Below, in pieces: positions 17,885-26,834 of a DNA stretch of 64,000 nucleotides. Both the position numbers and the translations under genes were made by a program. Below the pieces are notes generated by a model, which was not told where the DNA came from, made no database searches, and was given only the letters and a program-made list of their open reading frames with translations. The stretch lies in NCBI GenBank assembly GCA_024233305.1, contig JACKPV010000023.1, positions 1 to 64,000 of the forward strand, given 5' to 3'. Within the stretch, counting starts at the first letter, position 1, and the number at the start of each line of letters is the position of its first letter. Source of the stretch: Verrucomicrobiales bacterium. GTDB lineage: Bacteria; Verrucomicrobiota; Verrucomicrobiia; Limisphaerales; J093.

Positions 17885-18565
17885 ATGAAGAAGCCGAAGA
17901 AAACCCCCGAGGTCCAGTTGCTGGAGTTGTTGAAGCAGATTCTGCCGAAAGCCGCCCCCGATCCCGATGTGGCGGGCCGGATTTATCAGGCGGTCGAGCA
18001 CGAACTCCGGGCCAAGGCGCGCGCCACGGCATTCGAGGGTTTTTGCGCCCGCGTGGCGCTGCCCGATCTGGAGCCGCCGAGCCTGGCCGAGGTGAAGGAA
18101 CAGCTGGAAGCCTCCTTCGGCGACGGCGAGGTCACCATCGAGCCCAGCGCCGAGGAGAATCTCCTGCGCGTCGAGGTGACGTTGCCGGACGGAAACGAGT
18201 TCGCCAGCGTCATCAAGGTCGATCCGAACGCGGCGGCGGTGTCGACGGAGGAGCAGGAACCGGAAATCCGGCTCAAGTTCGTGCCTTTTCCCGTGGCCCT
18301 GCCGGCCGATCCCGAACTGGTCTGGTTGCTGGCCCGGCACGAGACGTTGACGCCGGAGGAGGGGGGCATGGCGCTGGCGCGGGCGGAGGAGGAATTCTGG
18401 GCCTCGAAGACCGGGCAGAAGCTCCAGCGCGACCGCGTGGAAAAGACCTTTCCCGAGTTCATCGCGCGGGTTCCGGCGGGGCTGCTGAAGGAGGTCGGAT
18501 TGAAGCGGCATTACAAGGAGCCTGAACCGGTGAAGGAACACCGGGCGGTGGCGCCGCAGCGGTGA
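17885..18565 (+). CDS. Conserved hypothetical protein
   Basis: A 226-residue soluble, acidic protein without signal peptide or membrane segment. It begins MKKPKKTPEVQLLELLKQIL and has a helical N-terminal part (to about 110), a beta-rich middle (EENLLRVEVTLPDGNEFASVIKV) and a helical C-terminal part (EEEFWASKTGQKLQRDRVEKTF). No family or active site was recognised. The frame is open back to 17747, but the N-terminus from Met47 has normal composition. It sits 94 bp before the antiporter gene and may be co-transcribed with it. Confidence 0.65.
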   Translation: MKKPKKTPEVQLLELLKQILPKAAPDPDVAGRIYQAVEHELRAKARATAFEGFCARVALPDLEPPSLAEVKEQLEASFGDGEVTIEPSAEENLLRVEVTLPDGNEFASVIKVDPNAAAVSTEEQEPEIRLKFVPFPVALPADPELVWLLARHETLTPEEGGMALARAEEEFWASKTGQKLQRDRVEKTFPEFIARVPAGLLKEVGLKRHYKEPEPVKEHRAVAPQR

Positions 18566-18659
18566 CGGCCGGGGGAAAATGCCCGGCCGGCGCCCTGGCG
18601 CGGGTCAATCACCCCTTGTCGGGGCGGGGCATTCCCGCTACTTGTTCCCGCGGCAACGG

Positions 18660-20237
18660 ATGAAGTTTCTCAAGACAGGATGGCGCCGGGCCCGGCCCGG
18701 ATGGCGGCTCGGCTGGTTCCTCGCAGCGTGCGGGTTTGCAGCGGCGGTCGGCCTTGCCGCCGGGGCGGGCGGGCACGAGCTTCCCACCGGCCAGCAGTTT
18801 CCCCCCGCGTTGACCGGCTATGGTGACGCGGAGATGGGGAGCCTGCTCGAAATCCTCAAGCACCGCGTGGCAGTGGCGCCCTTCAATCTCTGGGCGACCG
18901 TCCTGTTCTTCGGCGCGGTGCTGCACACCTTCCTCTGTCACAAGTTTCGGCACTACGCGCATGTGCTCGAGGAACGGCACCTCGAGCGGATTCGCGCGCA
19001 AGGCCGCACGGCCGAGGCCAAAGGGTTCGAGGGGGCGCAGGATGACGTGAGCTTTTCGGCGTCGTTGTTCCACTTCCTGGGCGAGGTCGAAGCCGTGTTC
19101 GGCATCTGGGTGGTGCCGTTGCTCATCCTGATGTCGTTGAAGGTTGGGAAGGCGGCGACGCTGAATTATCTCGACGGAATGGTCACCTTTCGCGAGCCGA
19201 TCTTCGTGGTGGTGATCATGGCGCTTTCGGCGAGCCGTCCGGTGCTCAGTCTGGCCGAGAACGTGATGCGACGGCTGGCCGCGCTGGGCGGGGGCGGACC
19301 GGTGGCCTGGTGGTTTTCGATCCTCACGCTGGGCCCGTTGCTGGGGTCGTTCATCACCGAACCGGCGGCGATGACGATTTCGGCCTCGCTCCTCGCGCGG
19401 CAGTTCTATCAATTCCGTCCGCGCCCCGCCTTCGCCTACGCGACCCTGGGATTGCTGTTCGTCAACATCTCCGTGGGGGGCACTCTGAGCAACTTCGCGG
19501 CTCCGCCCGTGCTCATGGTGGCGGCGAAATGGGGCTGGAGCGTCACGTTCATGCTCGAGCACTTCGGGCTTCAGGCGGTGGCCGGAATCGTGGGGGCGAA
19601 CGCGGTCTATTTCCTGGTTTTCCGCAAGGAGTTCGCCCAGCTTCCCCGCGAGCGCGGCACGATGGCCGAACTGGCGGCCGACGGCACGGTGGCCGAGCCG
19701 ATTCCCTTCTGGGTGACGGCGGCGCACCTCGGCTTCATGGCTTGGTCGGTGGTCGCCGAGCATTATCACAGCATCCCGTTGCTGGTGGGCGGATTCCTCT
19801 TCTTCCTCGCCTTCCACCAAGCCACCGTCCATGTGCAATACCGGGTCGAACTCCGTTCCCCGGTGCTCGTCGGGTTTTTCCTGGCCGGCCTGGTGACCCA
19901 TGGCGGGTTGCAGGGGTGGTGGATCGAACCGGTGCTCGGGCGCCTGGCGGAATTCCCGCTGTTCGTCGGCTCCACGGTGCTGACCGCCTTCAACGACAAT
20001 GCCGCCATCACCTATCTGGCGACGCTGGTGCCTGAGCTGACCGACACCATGAAGCACGCGGTCGTCGCCGGCGCGGTGACCGGCGGCGGATTGACGGTCA
20101 TCGCCAATGCCCCCAACCCGGCGGGCCAGGCGATCCTCGCCCGCTACTTCAAGGACGGCATATCCCCCCTGGGACTCCTGCTCGGAGCGATTGTCCCGAC
20201 GCTGATCGTCGGCAGTGCCCTGTGGTTCCTGGGTTGA
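18660..20237 (+). CDS. Putative Na+/H+ antiporter (PF07399 type)
   Basis: A 525-residue inner-membrane protein with about 11-12 hydrophobic segments. Distinctive motifs are GPLLGSFITEPAAMT, VNISVGGTLSNFAAPPVLM, TAFNDNAAITYLATL and GGGLTVIANAPNPAGQAIL, matching the putative Na+/H+ antiporter family related to NhaD/ArsB. The Asp/Asn and Thr/Ser residues in the two broken-helix motifs probably bind ions. Length is normal. The start is ATG at 18660; upstream in-frame codons from 18579 add a non-conserved Arg-rich segment. Confidence 0.85.
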   Translation: MKFLKTGWRRARPGWRLGWFLAACGFAAAVGLAAGAGGHELPTGQQFPPALTGYGDAEMGSLLEILKHRVAVAPFNLWATVLFFGAVLHTFLCHKFRHYAHVLEERHLERIRAQGRTAEAKGFEGAQDDVSFSASLFHFLGEVEAVFGIWVVPLLILMSLKVGKAATLNYLDGMVTFREPIFVVVIMALSASRPVLSLAENVMRRLAALGGGGPVAWWFSILTLGPLLGSFITEPAAMTISASLLARQFYQFRPRPAFAYATLGLLFVNISVGGTLSNFAAPPVLMVAAKWGWSVTFMLEHFGLQAVAGIVGANAVYFLVFRKEFAQLPRERGTMAELAADGTVAEPIPFWVTAAHLGFMAWSVVAEHYHSIPLLVGGFLFFLAFHQATVHVQYRVELRSPVLVGFFLAGLVTHGGLQGWWIEPVLGRLAEFPLFVGSTVLTAFNDNAAITYLATLVPELTDTMKHAVVAGAVTGGGLTVIANAPNPAGQAILARYFKDGISPLGLLLGAIVPTLIVGSALWFLG

Positions 20238-20349
20238 ACCCGGCCGGCGGACCCGGATCAAGAGGTCCGACGAACCGTCCGGCGGCGCCCGAGAAAGCCG
20301 CACTCCGACGTTGCCAATCCGCCGCGGGGCTACTAGCTTGCGCGGTCGA

Positions 20350-20847
20350 ATGCCGAGTGTGGCCGAGCAACTGAAGAGCGCGCGGGAATCGCGCCACCTG
20401 TCCGTGCATCGGGTGGCGGAGATCACCCGGATGCGTGCCGACCATGTTCAGGCCCTGGAGCGGGGGGATTACCGGGCCTTTGTGGCTCCGGTGTACATCC
20501 GGGGTTTCGTCCGCGCCTATGCCCGCTGCGTGCATCTGGACGAGGCTGCCATCATGACCGCCCTCGACGGGGAACTCGCCAGCCGGCGCGAGTCGGGAGC
20601 CCGCCCGGGAGTGCCGGTGGACGCGGACCAGCCGCGCCCGGCGCGATTGCCGCGCGTGTTCAGCGGCCGCTGGCAGGTTCTGGCGCCGGTGGCTGCGGGC
20701 GTGTTCGCCGCGGTCGGCGGCTTCTTCCTCCTCCGATTCTGGTGGACTTCCCCCGGCGACGATCCGCTGGCGGGGATTGCGCCGGGCTACCATCAGGGGC
20801 CATTCGTGGCGGAGACCCTGCCGCTTCCCGCCGAAGTCCCCCGCTAG
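20350..20847 (+). CDS. RodZ-like HTH membrane protein
   Basis: A 165-residue protein with an N-terminal HTH_25 domain (about 3-70: LKSARESRHLSVHRVAEIT, ALERGDYRAFVAPVYIRGFVRAYA), as in RodZ, then a linker and one transmembrane helix (VLAPVAAGVFAAVGGFFLLRFWW, about 118-140) with a short C-terminal tail. RodZ links MreB to the membrane in cell-shape control. This version lacks the usual long periplasmic domain, so it may be a cut-down RodZ or another membrane-anchored HTH protein. It ends 19 bp before rimO, suggesting one transcript. Confidence 0.75.
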   Translation: MPSVAEQLKSARESRHLSVHRVAEITRMRADHVQALERGDYRAFVAPVYIRGFVRAYARCVHLDEAAIMTALDGELASRRESGARPGVPVDADQPRPARLPRVFSGRWQVLAPVAAGVFAAVGGFFLLRFWWTSPGDDPLAGIAPGYHQGPFVAETLPLPAEVPR

Positions 20848-20866
20848 CCGTCCGCCTCTCCCTCCG

Positions 20867-22465
20867 ATGCGCCGCTCGAACCCTTCGGGTCCCCTGTTTT
20901 CACCCCCTGCCGCCGGCCAGATGCCGCTGCGGGTCGGCATGGTGTCGCTGGGGTGTGCCAAGAATCTCGTCGATGCCGAGATCATGCTCGGCGCCCTGGC
21001 CGGTGACGGGCTCGATATCACCAGTGATCCGGCGACTGCGGACGCGATCATTGTGAATACCTGTTCGTTCATTGACGCAGCCCAGGAGGAGAGCGTGGAC
21101 GCCATTTTGGAACAAGCCGCCCTGCGGGATGCGTCCCTGCGCAATCAGGCGATCGTCGTGTCGGGCTGTTTGTCCCAGCGCTATCGCGACGAGCTGCGCG
21201 ACCTGCTTCCGGAGGTGGATGCGTTCATGGGGGTGGATCAAGTCCGGGAGGCCCCGGCCATCGTCCGCGAGGCGGTGCGGCGCCGGCGCGAACAGCCGGA
21301 CCGCCCGCCCCCGCGGCGTACCCGGACCGGAATCCGCAGCGCGGCGGGTGCGGGCGGGCCGGCGTCCGCCGGGCCTGCGGTCACCGTTTCGCGTCGCCCG
21401 TCATACATCCCGGACTACACCACGCCGCGCTTTCGGCTGACCCCGCCGCATTACGCCTATTTGAAGATTGCGGAGGGATGCAATCACCCGTGCAGCTTCT
21501 GCATCATCCCGCGCATGCGCGGCAGCCACCGCAGCCGGCCGGAGGACGACGTGGTCGAGGAGGCCCGCCGCCTGCTCGACGAGGGCGTGCGGGAGTTGAA
21601 CCTGATTTCGCAGGACACCACGTATTACGGGCTCGACCTGGGAGTCCGCCCCGCCGGGACCGGCAATCCGTCCTCGCCGGCCCGCTTCGCCGCAGCCTCC
21701 GGTGCCCGACCGGCAGACGCGCCGAACCTGGCGCGCCTGCTGCGCCGCTTGAACCGCCTGCCCGGCGAGTTCTGGATCCGGGTGCTCTACACGCACCCCG
21801 CGCACTGGACGGACGAATTGATCGGGACGTTTGCGGCGTGCGACAAGGTGGTGCGTTATGTCGACCTGCCCTTGCAACACATTGACGAGGTGATGCTGCA
21901 ACGGATGCGACGGGAGACCTCGCGGGCCCACGTCGAGACGCTGATCGGGCGGTTGCGCGAGCAAATCCCCGGGCTGGCACTCCGCACCACCTTCATTGTC
22001 GGTTTTCCGGGCGAAACGGAGGGGCAGTTCGCCGGTCTCGTTGATTTCATCCGGGCGGCGCGTTTTGAGCGGTTGGGCGTGTTTCCGTATTCCCGCGAAG
22101 TCGGGACGGTGGCCGGCCGGATGCAGGCGCAGGTCTCCGACCAGGAGAAGGCCCGGCGCCTGGAGGCGGCCATGCTGGCGCAACGTGAGGTCGCGCGGTC
22201 CATCACGGACGCTTCCGTCGGGCGGTCCGTCCGGGTGCTCGTGGAAGGTCCGGCAACCCCCGCGGACTGGTTGCGGTCCGGGTTGTCACCGGGGGGCGGC
22301 AAGGGGGCGGAGGCTGGGTCGCGGGTGGTGGCGCGGCAGCCCGCGGATGCGCCGGACATCGACGGGCGTGTGTTTCTGCGCGGGCCGTTGGAAGCGGGGC
22401 GGTTCGTGGACGTGAGGTTGGTGCGGAGCGCGGATTACGATTTGGAGGGGGAGGTGGTGGCTTGA
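20867..22465 (+). CDS. rimO: Ribosomal protein S12 methylthiotransferase
   Basis: A 532-residue radical-SAM enzyme that adds a methylthio group to Asp of ribosomal protein S12. The N-terminal MTTase domain has three Cys for a 4Fe-4S cluster (VSLGCAKNLVD, VNTCSFID, VSGCLSQRY). The radical-SAM cluster motif is CNHPCSFC at about 205-212, and a TRAM domain ends the protein. It is about 90 residues longer than usual because of two Pro/Ala/Arg-rich inserts: one between the domains (about 140-175) and one inside the radical-SAM barrel (about 259-287). A start at 20921 (MPLRVGMVSLG) would remove the non-conserved first 18 residues and is equally possible. Confidence 0.93.
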   Translation: MRRSNPSGPLFSPPAAGQMPLRVGMVSLGCAKNLVDAEIMLGALAGDGLDITSDPATADAIIVNTCSFIDAAQEESVDAILEQAALRDASLRNQAIVVSGCLSQRYRDELRDLLPEVDAFMGVDQVREAPAIVREAVRRRREQPDRPPPRRTRTGIRSAAGAGGPASAGPAVTVSRRPSYIPDYTTPRFRLTPPHYAYLKIAEGCNHPCSFCIIPRMRGSHRSRPEDDVVEEARRLLDEGVRELNLISQDTTYYGLDLGVRPAGTGNPSSPARFAAASGARPADAPNLARLLRRLNRLPGEFWIRVLYTHPAHWTDELIGTFAACDKVVRYVDLPLQHIDEVMLQRMRRETSRAHVETLIGRLREQIPGLALRTTFIVGFPGETEGQFAGLVDFIRAARFERLGVFPYSREVGTVAGRMQAQVSDQEKARRLEAAMLAQREVARSITDASVGRSVRVLVEGPATPADWLRSGLSPGGGKGAEAGSRVVARQPADAPDIDGRVFLRGPLEAGRFVDVRLVRSADYDLEGEVVA

Positions 22466-22515
22466 GCGACGCGACCTGGGGCCGGTGGGGGCGCAGTTCG
22501 GGCTTGCGGACGGCG

Positions 22516-22535
22516 GGAGCTTTGCTGGAAGCTCC
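22516..22535. other. Hairpin in the rimO-exopolysaccharide intergenic region
   Basis: GGAGCTT at 22516-22522 pairs with AAGCTCC at 22529-22535 across a 6-nt loop, 65 bp upstream of the outer-membrane gene at 22600. No T-run follows, so it is not a standard terminator; a leader-RNA structure is possible. Confidence 0.35.
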
Positions 22536-22599
22536 GGCCAAACGGTGTTGCCCCCCCTGCGTTTGCCGGCGTGGACGGTTGCCATGCGGTGGGCTCCTG

Positions 22600-23943
22600 A
22601 TGAAACGTGCAGCTGTGAAGGACAAACCCGACAGACCAATGGTGCCTGCCATCGAACGGCCCGGAATGGCCGGGGATTCGCAGCAGGATGGGACGCGTCA
22701 CGCCTGGATCGACCGGAGGCCTTCCCGCCGCCCGGGCCTGCTGGCGGCTTTCTGCTGGTTGGGTGTCGCGGCGATGCTGGGCGGTCCGGTGCGGGCCTTC
22801 GAGGCCCGGGACCTGCTGGCCTTCCGGGCCGGTCCGGTGACCTTCCGGCAGAAGCTGTCGAGTTCTGCGCAATTCACCGACAACCTTTTCTGGTCCGACG
22901 GCACGCTGTTCCCGAAGGAAAGCGACCTTGTCGGCATCTTCAGCCCCAGCGTGACGGCAGAGCTTGGCCGGACGGAAACGCCGAACCGGGTCAGCCTTGG
23001 CTATACGCTTGATGGCTTGGTCTACCTGCACAACAGCGCGCAGAACGCAGTTGACCATCACATCAACCTCAGCGCGAACTTTCGTGGTGATCGCCTGAGC
23101 TCTGCCAGCTCCGTAGCATTCGGCTTCCTGAGCAGCATCCAGAATGGCATGCAGCGCTTCGAGGAGGGCATCCTCGTTCCCTCGGGCAAGGTGGACCGTA
23201 CGCAGTATTCCCTGAGCCAAGCATTGGAATACGACTTTACCACGAGGATCAGCGGCTATGTGCGGGGCTCGTTGAACGGGCTTCTGTACGGGGGCGAGTC
23301 GCGTTTTTCCGACACTTTGAACTGGCGGGCGACCGCCGGTGGGACATTCGCGATGCGGCCCGGGTTCCGAATCCTGGGGGAGGTGTACTACGGGCAGCGG
23401 CAGCTGCAGGACAGCAGCGGCCTGCAATCCGGGCCCCCCGATCTGGACACGCTCGGCGGGATGGTCGGGTTTCGCTCCGAGTTGACCCGGCGCTTGGCGG
23501 GAACCGCGAAGGTGGGCTACGAGCACAGTGAATTCGCCGACGGCAGTCCCGGCAACGACGGCCCCGTTTTTGAGGTCGATCTGGGTTACAAGGTCACGGA
23601 TCGTTTCTCGACCAGGATTGGGTATCGTCGCGCTACGATGGTGGCGAGCAGCCCAGGGGGCCTGACGGGGATTACGGACTTCGTGAACGCGGGGCTGCAA
23701 TACCGCTGGGGGACGCTGCATCCGATCCTTTTCAACGCCAACTTCAACTACGGCACGACCGACTATTTCAACACCGATGCCTCGCAGGAACGGTTCGGCG
23801 CCGGCGCGAGCATCACTTACCAGTTCACGATCTGGCTGGCCGGGGTGCTGGCCTACGACTACGAGAACCTTGGAAACAACCTGTCCGGCGCTCGCAGCTA
23901 CTCGGTGAATCGCGTGACCGCGAGTGTGATCCTGGGCTACTAG
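22600..23943 (+). CDS. Outer-membrane beta-barrel protein of an exopolysaccharide locus
   Basis: A 447-residue protein with a long basic N-terminus and a hydrophobic segment (GLLAAFCWLGVAAMLGGPVRAF), then a series of amphipathic strands ending in a C-terminal aromatic (VTASVILGY). It resembles putative beta-barrel porin 2 (BBP2/EPS-associated) proteins that precede wza/wzc-type genes. Strands such as FTTRISGYVRGSLNGLLYG, RLAGTAKVGYEHSEFA and DRFSTRIGYRRATMV support this. It probably forms an outer-membrane channel or assembly factor for polysaccharide. The frame is open back to 22462, but ATG at 22600 follows the leader hairpin. It is 1 bp from the next gene. Confidence 0.75.
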   Translation: MKRAAVKDKPDRPMVPAIERPGMAGDSQQDGTRHAWIDRRPSRRPGLLAAFCWLGVAAMLGGPVRAFEARDLLAFRAGPVTFRQKLSSSAQFTDNLFWSDGTLFPKESDLVGIFSPSVTAELGRTETPNRVSLGYTLDGLVYLHNSAQNAVDHHINLSANFRGDRLSSASSVAFGFLSSIQNGMQRFEEGILVPSGKVDRTQYSLSQALEYDFTTRISGYVRGSLNGLLYGGESRFSDTLNWRATAGGTFAMRPGFRILGEVYYGQRQLQDSSGLQSGPPDLDTLGGMVGFRSELTRRLAGTAKVGYEHSEFADGSPGNDGPVFEVDLGYKVTDRFSTRIGYRRATMVASSPGGLTGITDFVNAGLQYRWGTLHPILFNANFNYGTTDYFNTDASQERFGAGASITYQFTIWLAGVLAYDYENLGNNLSGARSYSVNRVTASVILGY

Positions 23944-23944
23944 A

Positions 23945-24559
23945 ATGAACGGAATGCGACAAATCGGAATCATGTTTGTCCTGGCCGGGCTGCTGACGGG
24001 GTGTGAGAGCCCGGGCACCGGGTTGAGCGGCCCCGGAACCGTCGGCGGCGCCGACGCCGGGGCCCTGCCGCTCACGCCGACCGATCGCAAGATCGAGGCG
24101 CAGGACCTGCTGACCATCTCCATCGTCGGCGAATCGGGGCTGCAGACCGATTATCAGGTGTCGCCCTCCGGCTCCATCCAATTCCCCTACCTGGGGGTGG
24201 TGGAGGTGGCCGGACTGACGCCGGACGAACTCAAGGCCAAACTGGAGCAGGTCCTGCGACGTGATTATTATCAGAATCCGCAGGTGATCGTCACGGTGCG
24301 GGAGTTCAGCCCGCAATTCGTCCGGGTCTTCGGCGCGGTGAACCAGCCCGGCCTTTATCCGGTAGGCGGAAACCGGCAGATGGATATCCTCGATGCGATC
24401 GCCGCGGCCGGCGGGACCAGTCCCACGGCCCGCAAGGAGGTCATCTATTCGCACAATGGTCAGCGGGTGACCCTTTCTTTGAAGGAACTTGAAAACCCGG
24501 AGAACCGGATCTGGGTACAGCCCGGGGACGTGATCCAAGTGGAACAGACTGTCTGGTAG
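23945..24559 (+). CDS. Polysaccharide export lipoprotein (Wza/BexD family)
   Basis: A 204-residue protein with a lipoprotein signal (MFVLAGLLTGC, lipobox LTGC), then a Poly_export domain (about 45-125: IEAQDLLTISIVGESGL, SPSGSIQFPYLGVVEVAGLT) and a SLBB domain (about 128-200: VRVFGAVNQPGLYPVGG, IWVQPGDVIQVEQ). It would form the outer-membrane export channel for an extracellular polysaccharide. The stop overlaps the GTG start of the following wzc-like gene, so the two are probably translationally coupled. Confidence 0.88.
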   Translation: MNGMRQIGIMFVLAGLLTGCESPGTGLSGPGTVGGADAGALPLTPTDRKIEAQDLLTISIVGESGLQTDYQVSPSGSIQFPYLGVVEVAGLTPDELKAKLEQVLRRDYYQNPQVIVTVREFSPQFVRVFGAVNQPGLYPVGGNRQMDILDAIAAAGGTSPTARKEVIYSHNGQRVTLSLKELENPENRIWVQPGDVIQVEQTVW

Positions 24560-26727
24560 TGCCCCTCATGCGCAATTATCCTCAAACCATGCCCGCCGAG
24601 TTCGAACAGGGAGCGCCGTCGAGCGGGGCGTCGGCCAGTGCGACCTTCCAGCACTACTGGCACGTTCTGCTGGAGCGGCGGTGGATGATCGTGTTCATCA
24701 TGTTCGTCGCCGTGGCGGCGAGCCTGGCCTACATCTACAAGGCGCCGAAGGTCTATCTCGCGACCACGCGCATCCAGATCGACCCCGAAGCCGAGTCGCG
24801 CATCTCCCTCCGCGAGACTCCCGGACGATCCGGTGGAGTCGATCAGGAGTACTTGCAGACCCAGTACCGCAATCTGCTGAGCCGGCGGCTGCTTGCTGAC
24901 GTGGTCAAACAGGAGGAACTCAATGAGGACAGCCGCTACCGCAAGGAACTGGACCTTGCCAAAGCGCTGGCGGACGATATTCAGATCTCACCCATCCGCA
25001 TGACCCGGTTGGTCGATATCGGGGTCGAGCATCCGAATCCGCGCAAGGCCGCCAGCATCGCCAACACGCTTGCGGACAAGTTCATCGAGGCCAACAAGGT
25101 GATGCTGCGGCAGCGCACCATGGGCACACTGAACACGCTCCGGTCCCAATCCCAGTCGCTGGAGCGCGATGTCACTGAGGCGGAGGAGAAGGTCCAGGAA
25201 TACCGCGACCGGCACAGCAACTTCGCCACCCTGGACGTGACCGACAACCCCATCGCGCAGGCTTTGATGCAGGCCCAAGGCGGCGTGGCGTCGGCGACGG
25301 TCATCGCGGACACGGCCCAGGCCGTGGTCAAGGCGCTTGAGGCGCACATCGAGGCGGGCAAGCCTCTGGAGACGTTTCCCGCGATTGCGGAGGACGCGCG
25401 GATCAGCCAGCTGCAGATGAGCCTGGCCGGATACGAGACGGAACTCAGCGGTCTGCGCCAGACGTACAAGGACAAACATCCCAAGATCATCGATGTCGAG
25501 TCCCGCATTGCGGAGACGCGCTCGAACCTGCTTTCCTTTGCCGAGATCATCCGCAAGACCCTGACCGAGAAGGCTGACCTCGAACGGGCAAAACTGCAGG
25601 TGCACGATCAGAACCTGAGCACCTGGGCGGGGAAACAGCAGGAGTGGAACAAGGTCAAGACGGAATACGACGTCCTGCAGCGCAAGGCCGAAGCCAGCCG
25701 CGCCCTGTTCAACATCGTGCTTTCCCGGCTGGAGGAATCCGAGTTCATGCAGACGGCGTCGGCGAACATGCAAAGCAACATCAACGTGGTCGATCCGGCG
25801 ACGATTCCCACGGAGCCCTTCAAACCCAGGGTGCCGCTGGTCCTGCTGGGCGGGGTGCTCGGGGGCCTGGTGCTTGCCGTGGGGCTCGCGTTGTTCATCA
25901 ATCTGCTGGACGACTCGATCAAGACCCAGGACGACGTGGAACTTCACCTGCAGGTTCCGTTCCTGGGTTACGTTCCGAGCATCAAGAACAGCAAGGTCGT
26001 CGAACGCTTCCTTCAGTCCCATCTCCGGCCCCAGTCAAACGCGGCGGAGAGCTTCCGCTCGATCCGTGCCGCCGTGGCGCTCGGAGATCACGGGGAGAAG
26101 CTCCGGGCGTTTTCGGTAACCAGCACGATTCCTTCCGAAGGCAAGTCCGTGGTGGCGGCCAACGTGGCCATCGTCATGGCGCAAACCGGGCTGCGTACCC
26201 TGCTGGTGGATGCCGACCTCCGCCGTCCCACGCTCCACAAGGCCTTCCAGGTGCACAGCCCGCTGGGCCTGCCTGCCTACCTGACGGGCAAGACGACCGA
26301 GGTGGACGACCTGATCCATCACAGCGAGGTGTCGAACCTGGATCTGATCTGCAGCGATGCCACCGCCAGCCAGTCGACCGAACTGGTGGCTTCAAAGAGC
26401 ATGATCCGGTTCCTGGAGGAGGTAACGAAGCGATACGACCGCGTGGTGCTGGATTGTCCGCCCGTTTCTGCGGTCAGTGATGCGCTGGTGGTCTCCGCCC
26501 TCGTGGACGGCACGATCTTCGTCGCCAAGTTCAACAAGGTGCGCCGCGACCATGCCCGCAAGAGCATCCGCCGTCTCACCGACGCAGGCGTGCGGATTTG
26601 CGGTGCCCTGCTGAACGACATCGACTTCGAGGGGCGCGACTCCTACTACTACTCCTACTACCACTACCAGAACCGTTACTACAGCAGCTACCGGCGGCCG
26701 CGGGCTGATTTTCGCGAGTCCGCTTGA
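24559..26727 (+). CDS. Polysaccharide co-polymerase / tyrosine autokinase (Wzc family)
   Basis: A 722-residue (GTG) or 719-residue (ATG at 24568) inner-membrane protein. The Wzz domain is bounded by TM1 (about 43-63: MIVFIMFVAVAASLAYIY) and TM2 (about 430-455: LVLLGGVLGGLVLAVGLALF), with a long coiled-coil periplasmic region between. The cytoplasmic BY-kinase domain has Walker A (TIPSEGKSVVAAN), Walker A' (LLVDADLRRP) and Walker B (RVVLDCPP). The tail has a tyrosine cluster (SYYYSYYHYQNRYYSSY), the usual autophosphorylation region. It controls chain length and export of the polysaccharide. It is the last gene before the terminator at 26781. Confidence 0.92.
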   Translation: MPLMRNYPQTMPAEFEQGAPSSGASASATFQHYWHVLLERRWMIVFIMFVAVAASLAYIYKAPKVYLATTRIQIDPEAESRISLRETPGRSGGVDQEYLQTQYRNLLSRRLLADVVKQEELNEDSRYRKELDLAKALADDIQISPIRMTRLVDIGVEHPNPRKAASIANTLADKFIEANKVMLRQRTMGTLNTLRSQSQSLERDVTEAEEKVQEYRDRHSNFATLDVTDNPIAQALMQAQGGVASATVIADTAQAVVKALEAHIEAGKPLETFPAIAEDARISQLQMSLAGYETELSGLRQTYKDKHPKIIDVESRIAETRSNLLSFAEIIRKTLTEKADLERAKLQVHDQNLSTWAGKQQEWNKVKTEYDVLQRKAEASRALFNIVLSRLEESEFMQTASANMQSNINVVDPATIPTEPFKPRVPLVLLGGVLGGLVLAVGLALFINLLDDSIKTQDDVELHLQVPFLGYVPSIKNSKVVERFLQSHLRPQSNAAESFRSIRAAVALGDHGEKLRAFSVTSTIPSEGKSVVAANVAIVMAQTGLRTLLVDADLRRPTLHKAFQVHSPLGLPAYLTGKTTEVDDLIHHSEVSNLDLICSDATASQSTELVASKSMIRFLEEVTKRYDRVVLDCPPVSAVSDALVVSALVDGTIFVAKFNKVRRDHARKSIRRLTDAGVRICGALLNDIDFEGRDSYYYSYYHYQNRYYSSYRRPRADFRESA

Positions 26728-26780
26728 AGCGCAGGCGGCGATTTTCCCGCGGTTCTCTTCAACATTCCGGGCAAAAAAAG

Positions 26781-26808
26781 GCCGGAGCGGCAGACCGCTC
26801 CGGCTTTT
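26781..26808. terminator. Rho-independent terminator, probably bidirectional
   Basis: GCCGGAGCGG (26781-26790) and CCGCTCCGGC (26795-26804) form a perfect 10-bp stem with a 4-nt loop. TTTT follows and an AAAAAAA run precedes, so it can end both the plus-strand polysaccharide operon and the convergent nifJ-associated transcript. Confidence 0.9.
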
Positions 26809-26834
26809 GCTTTGCCCCCTTGAGGCGGCGTGGT

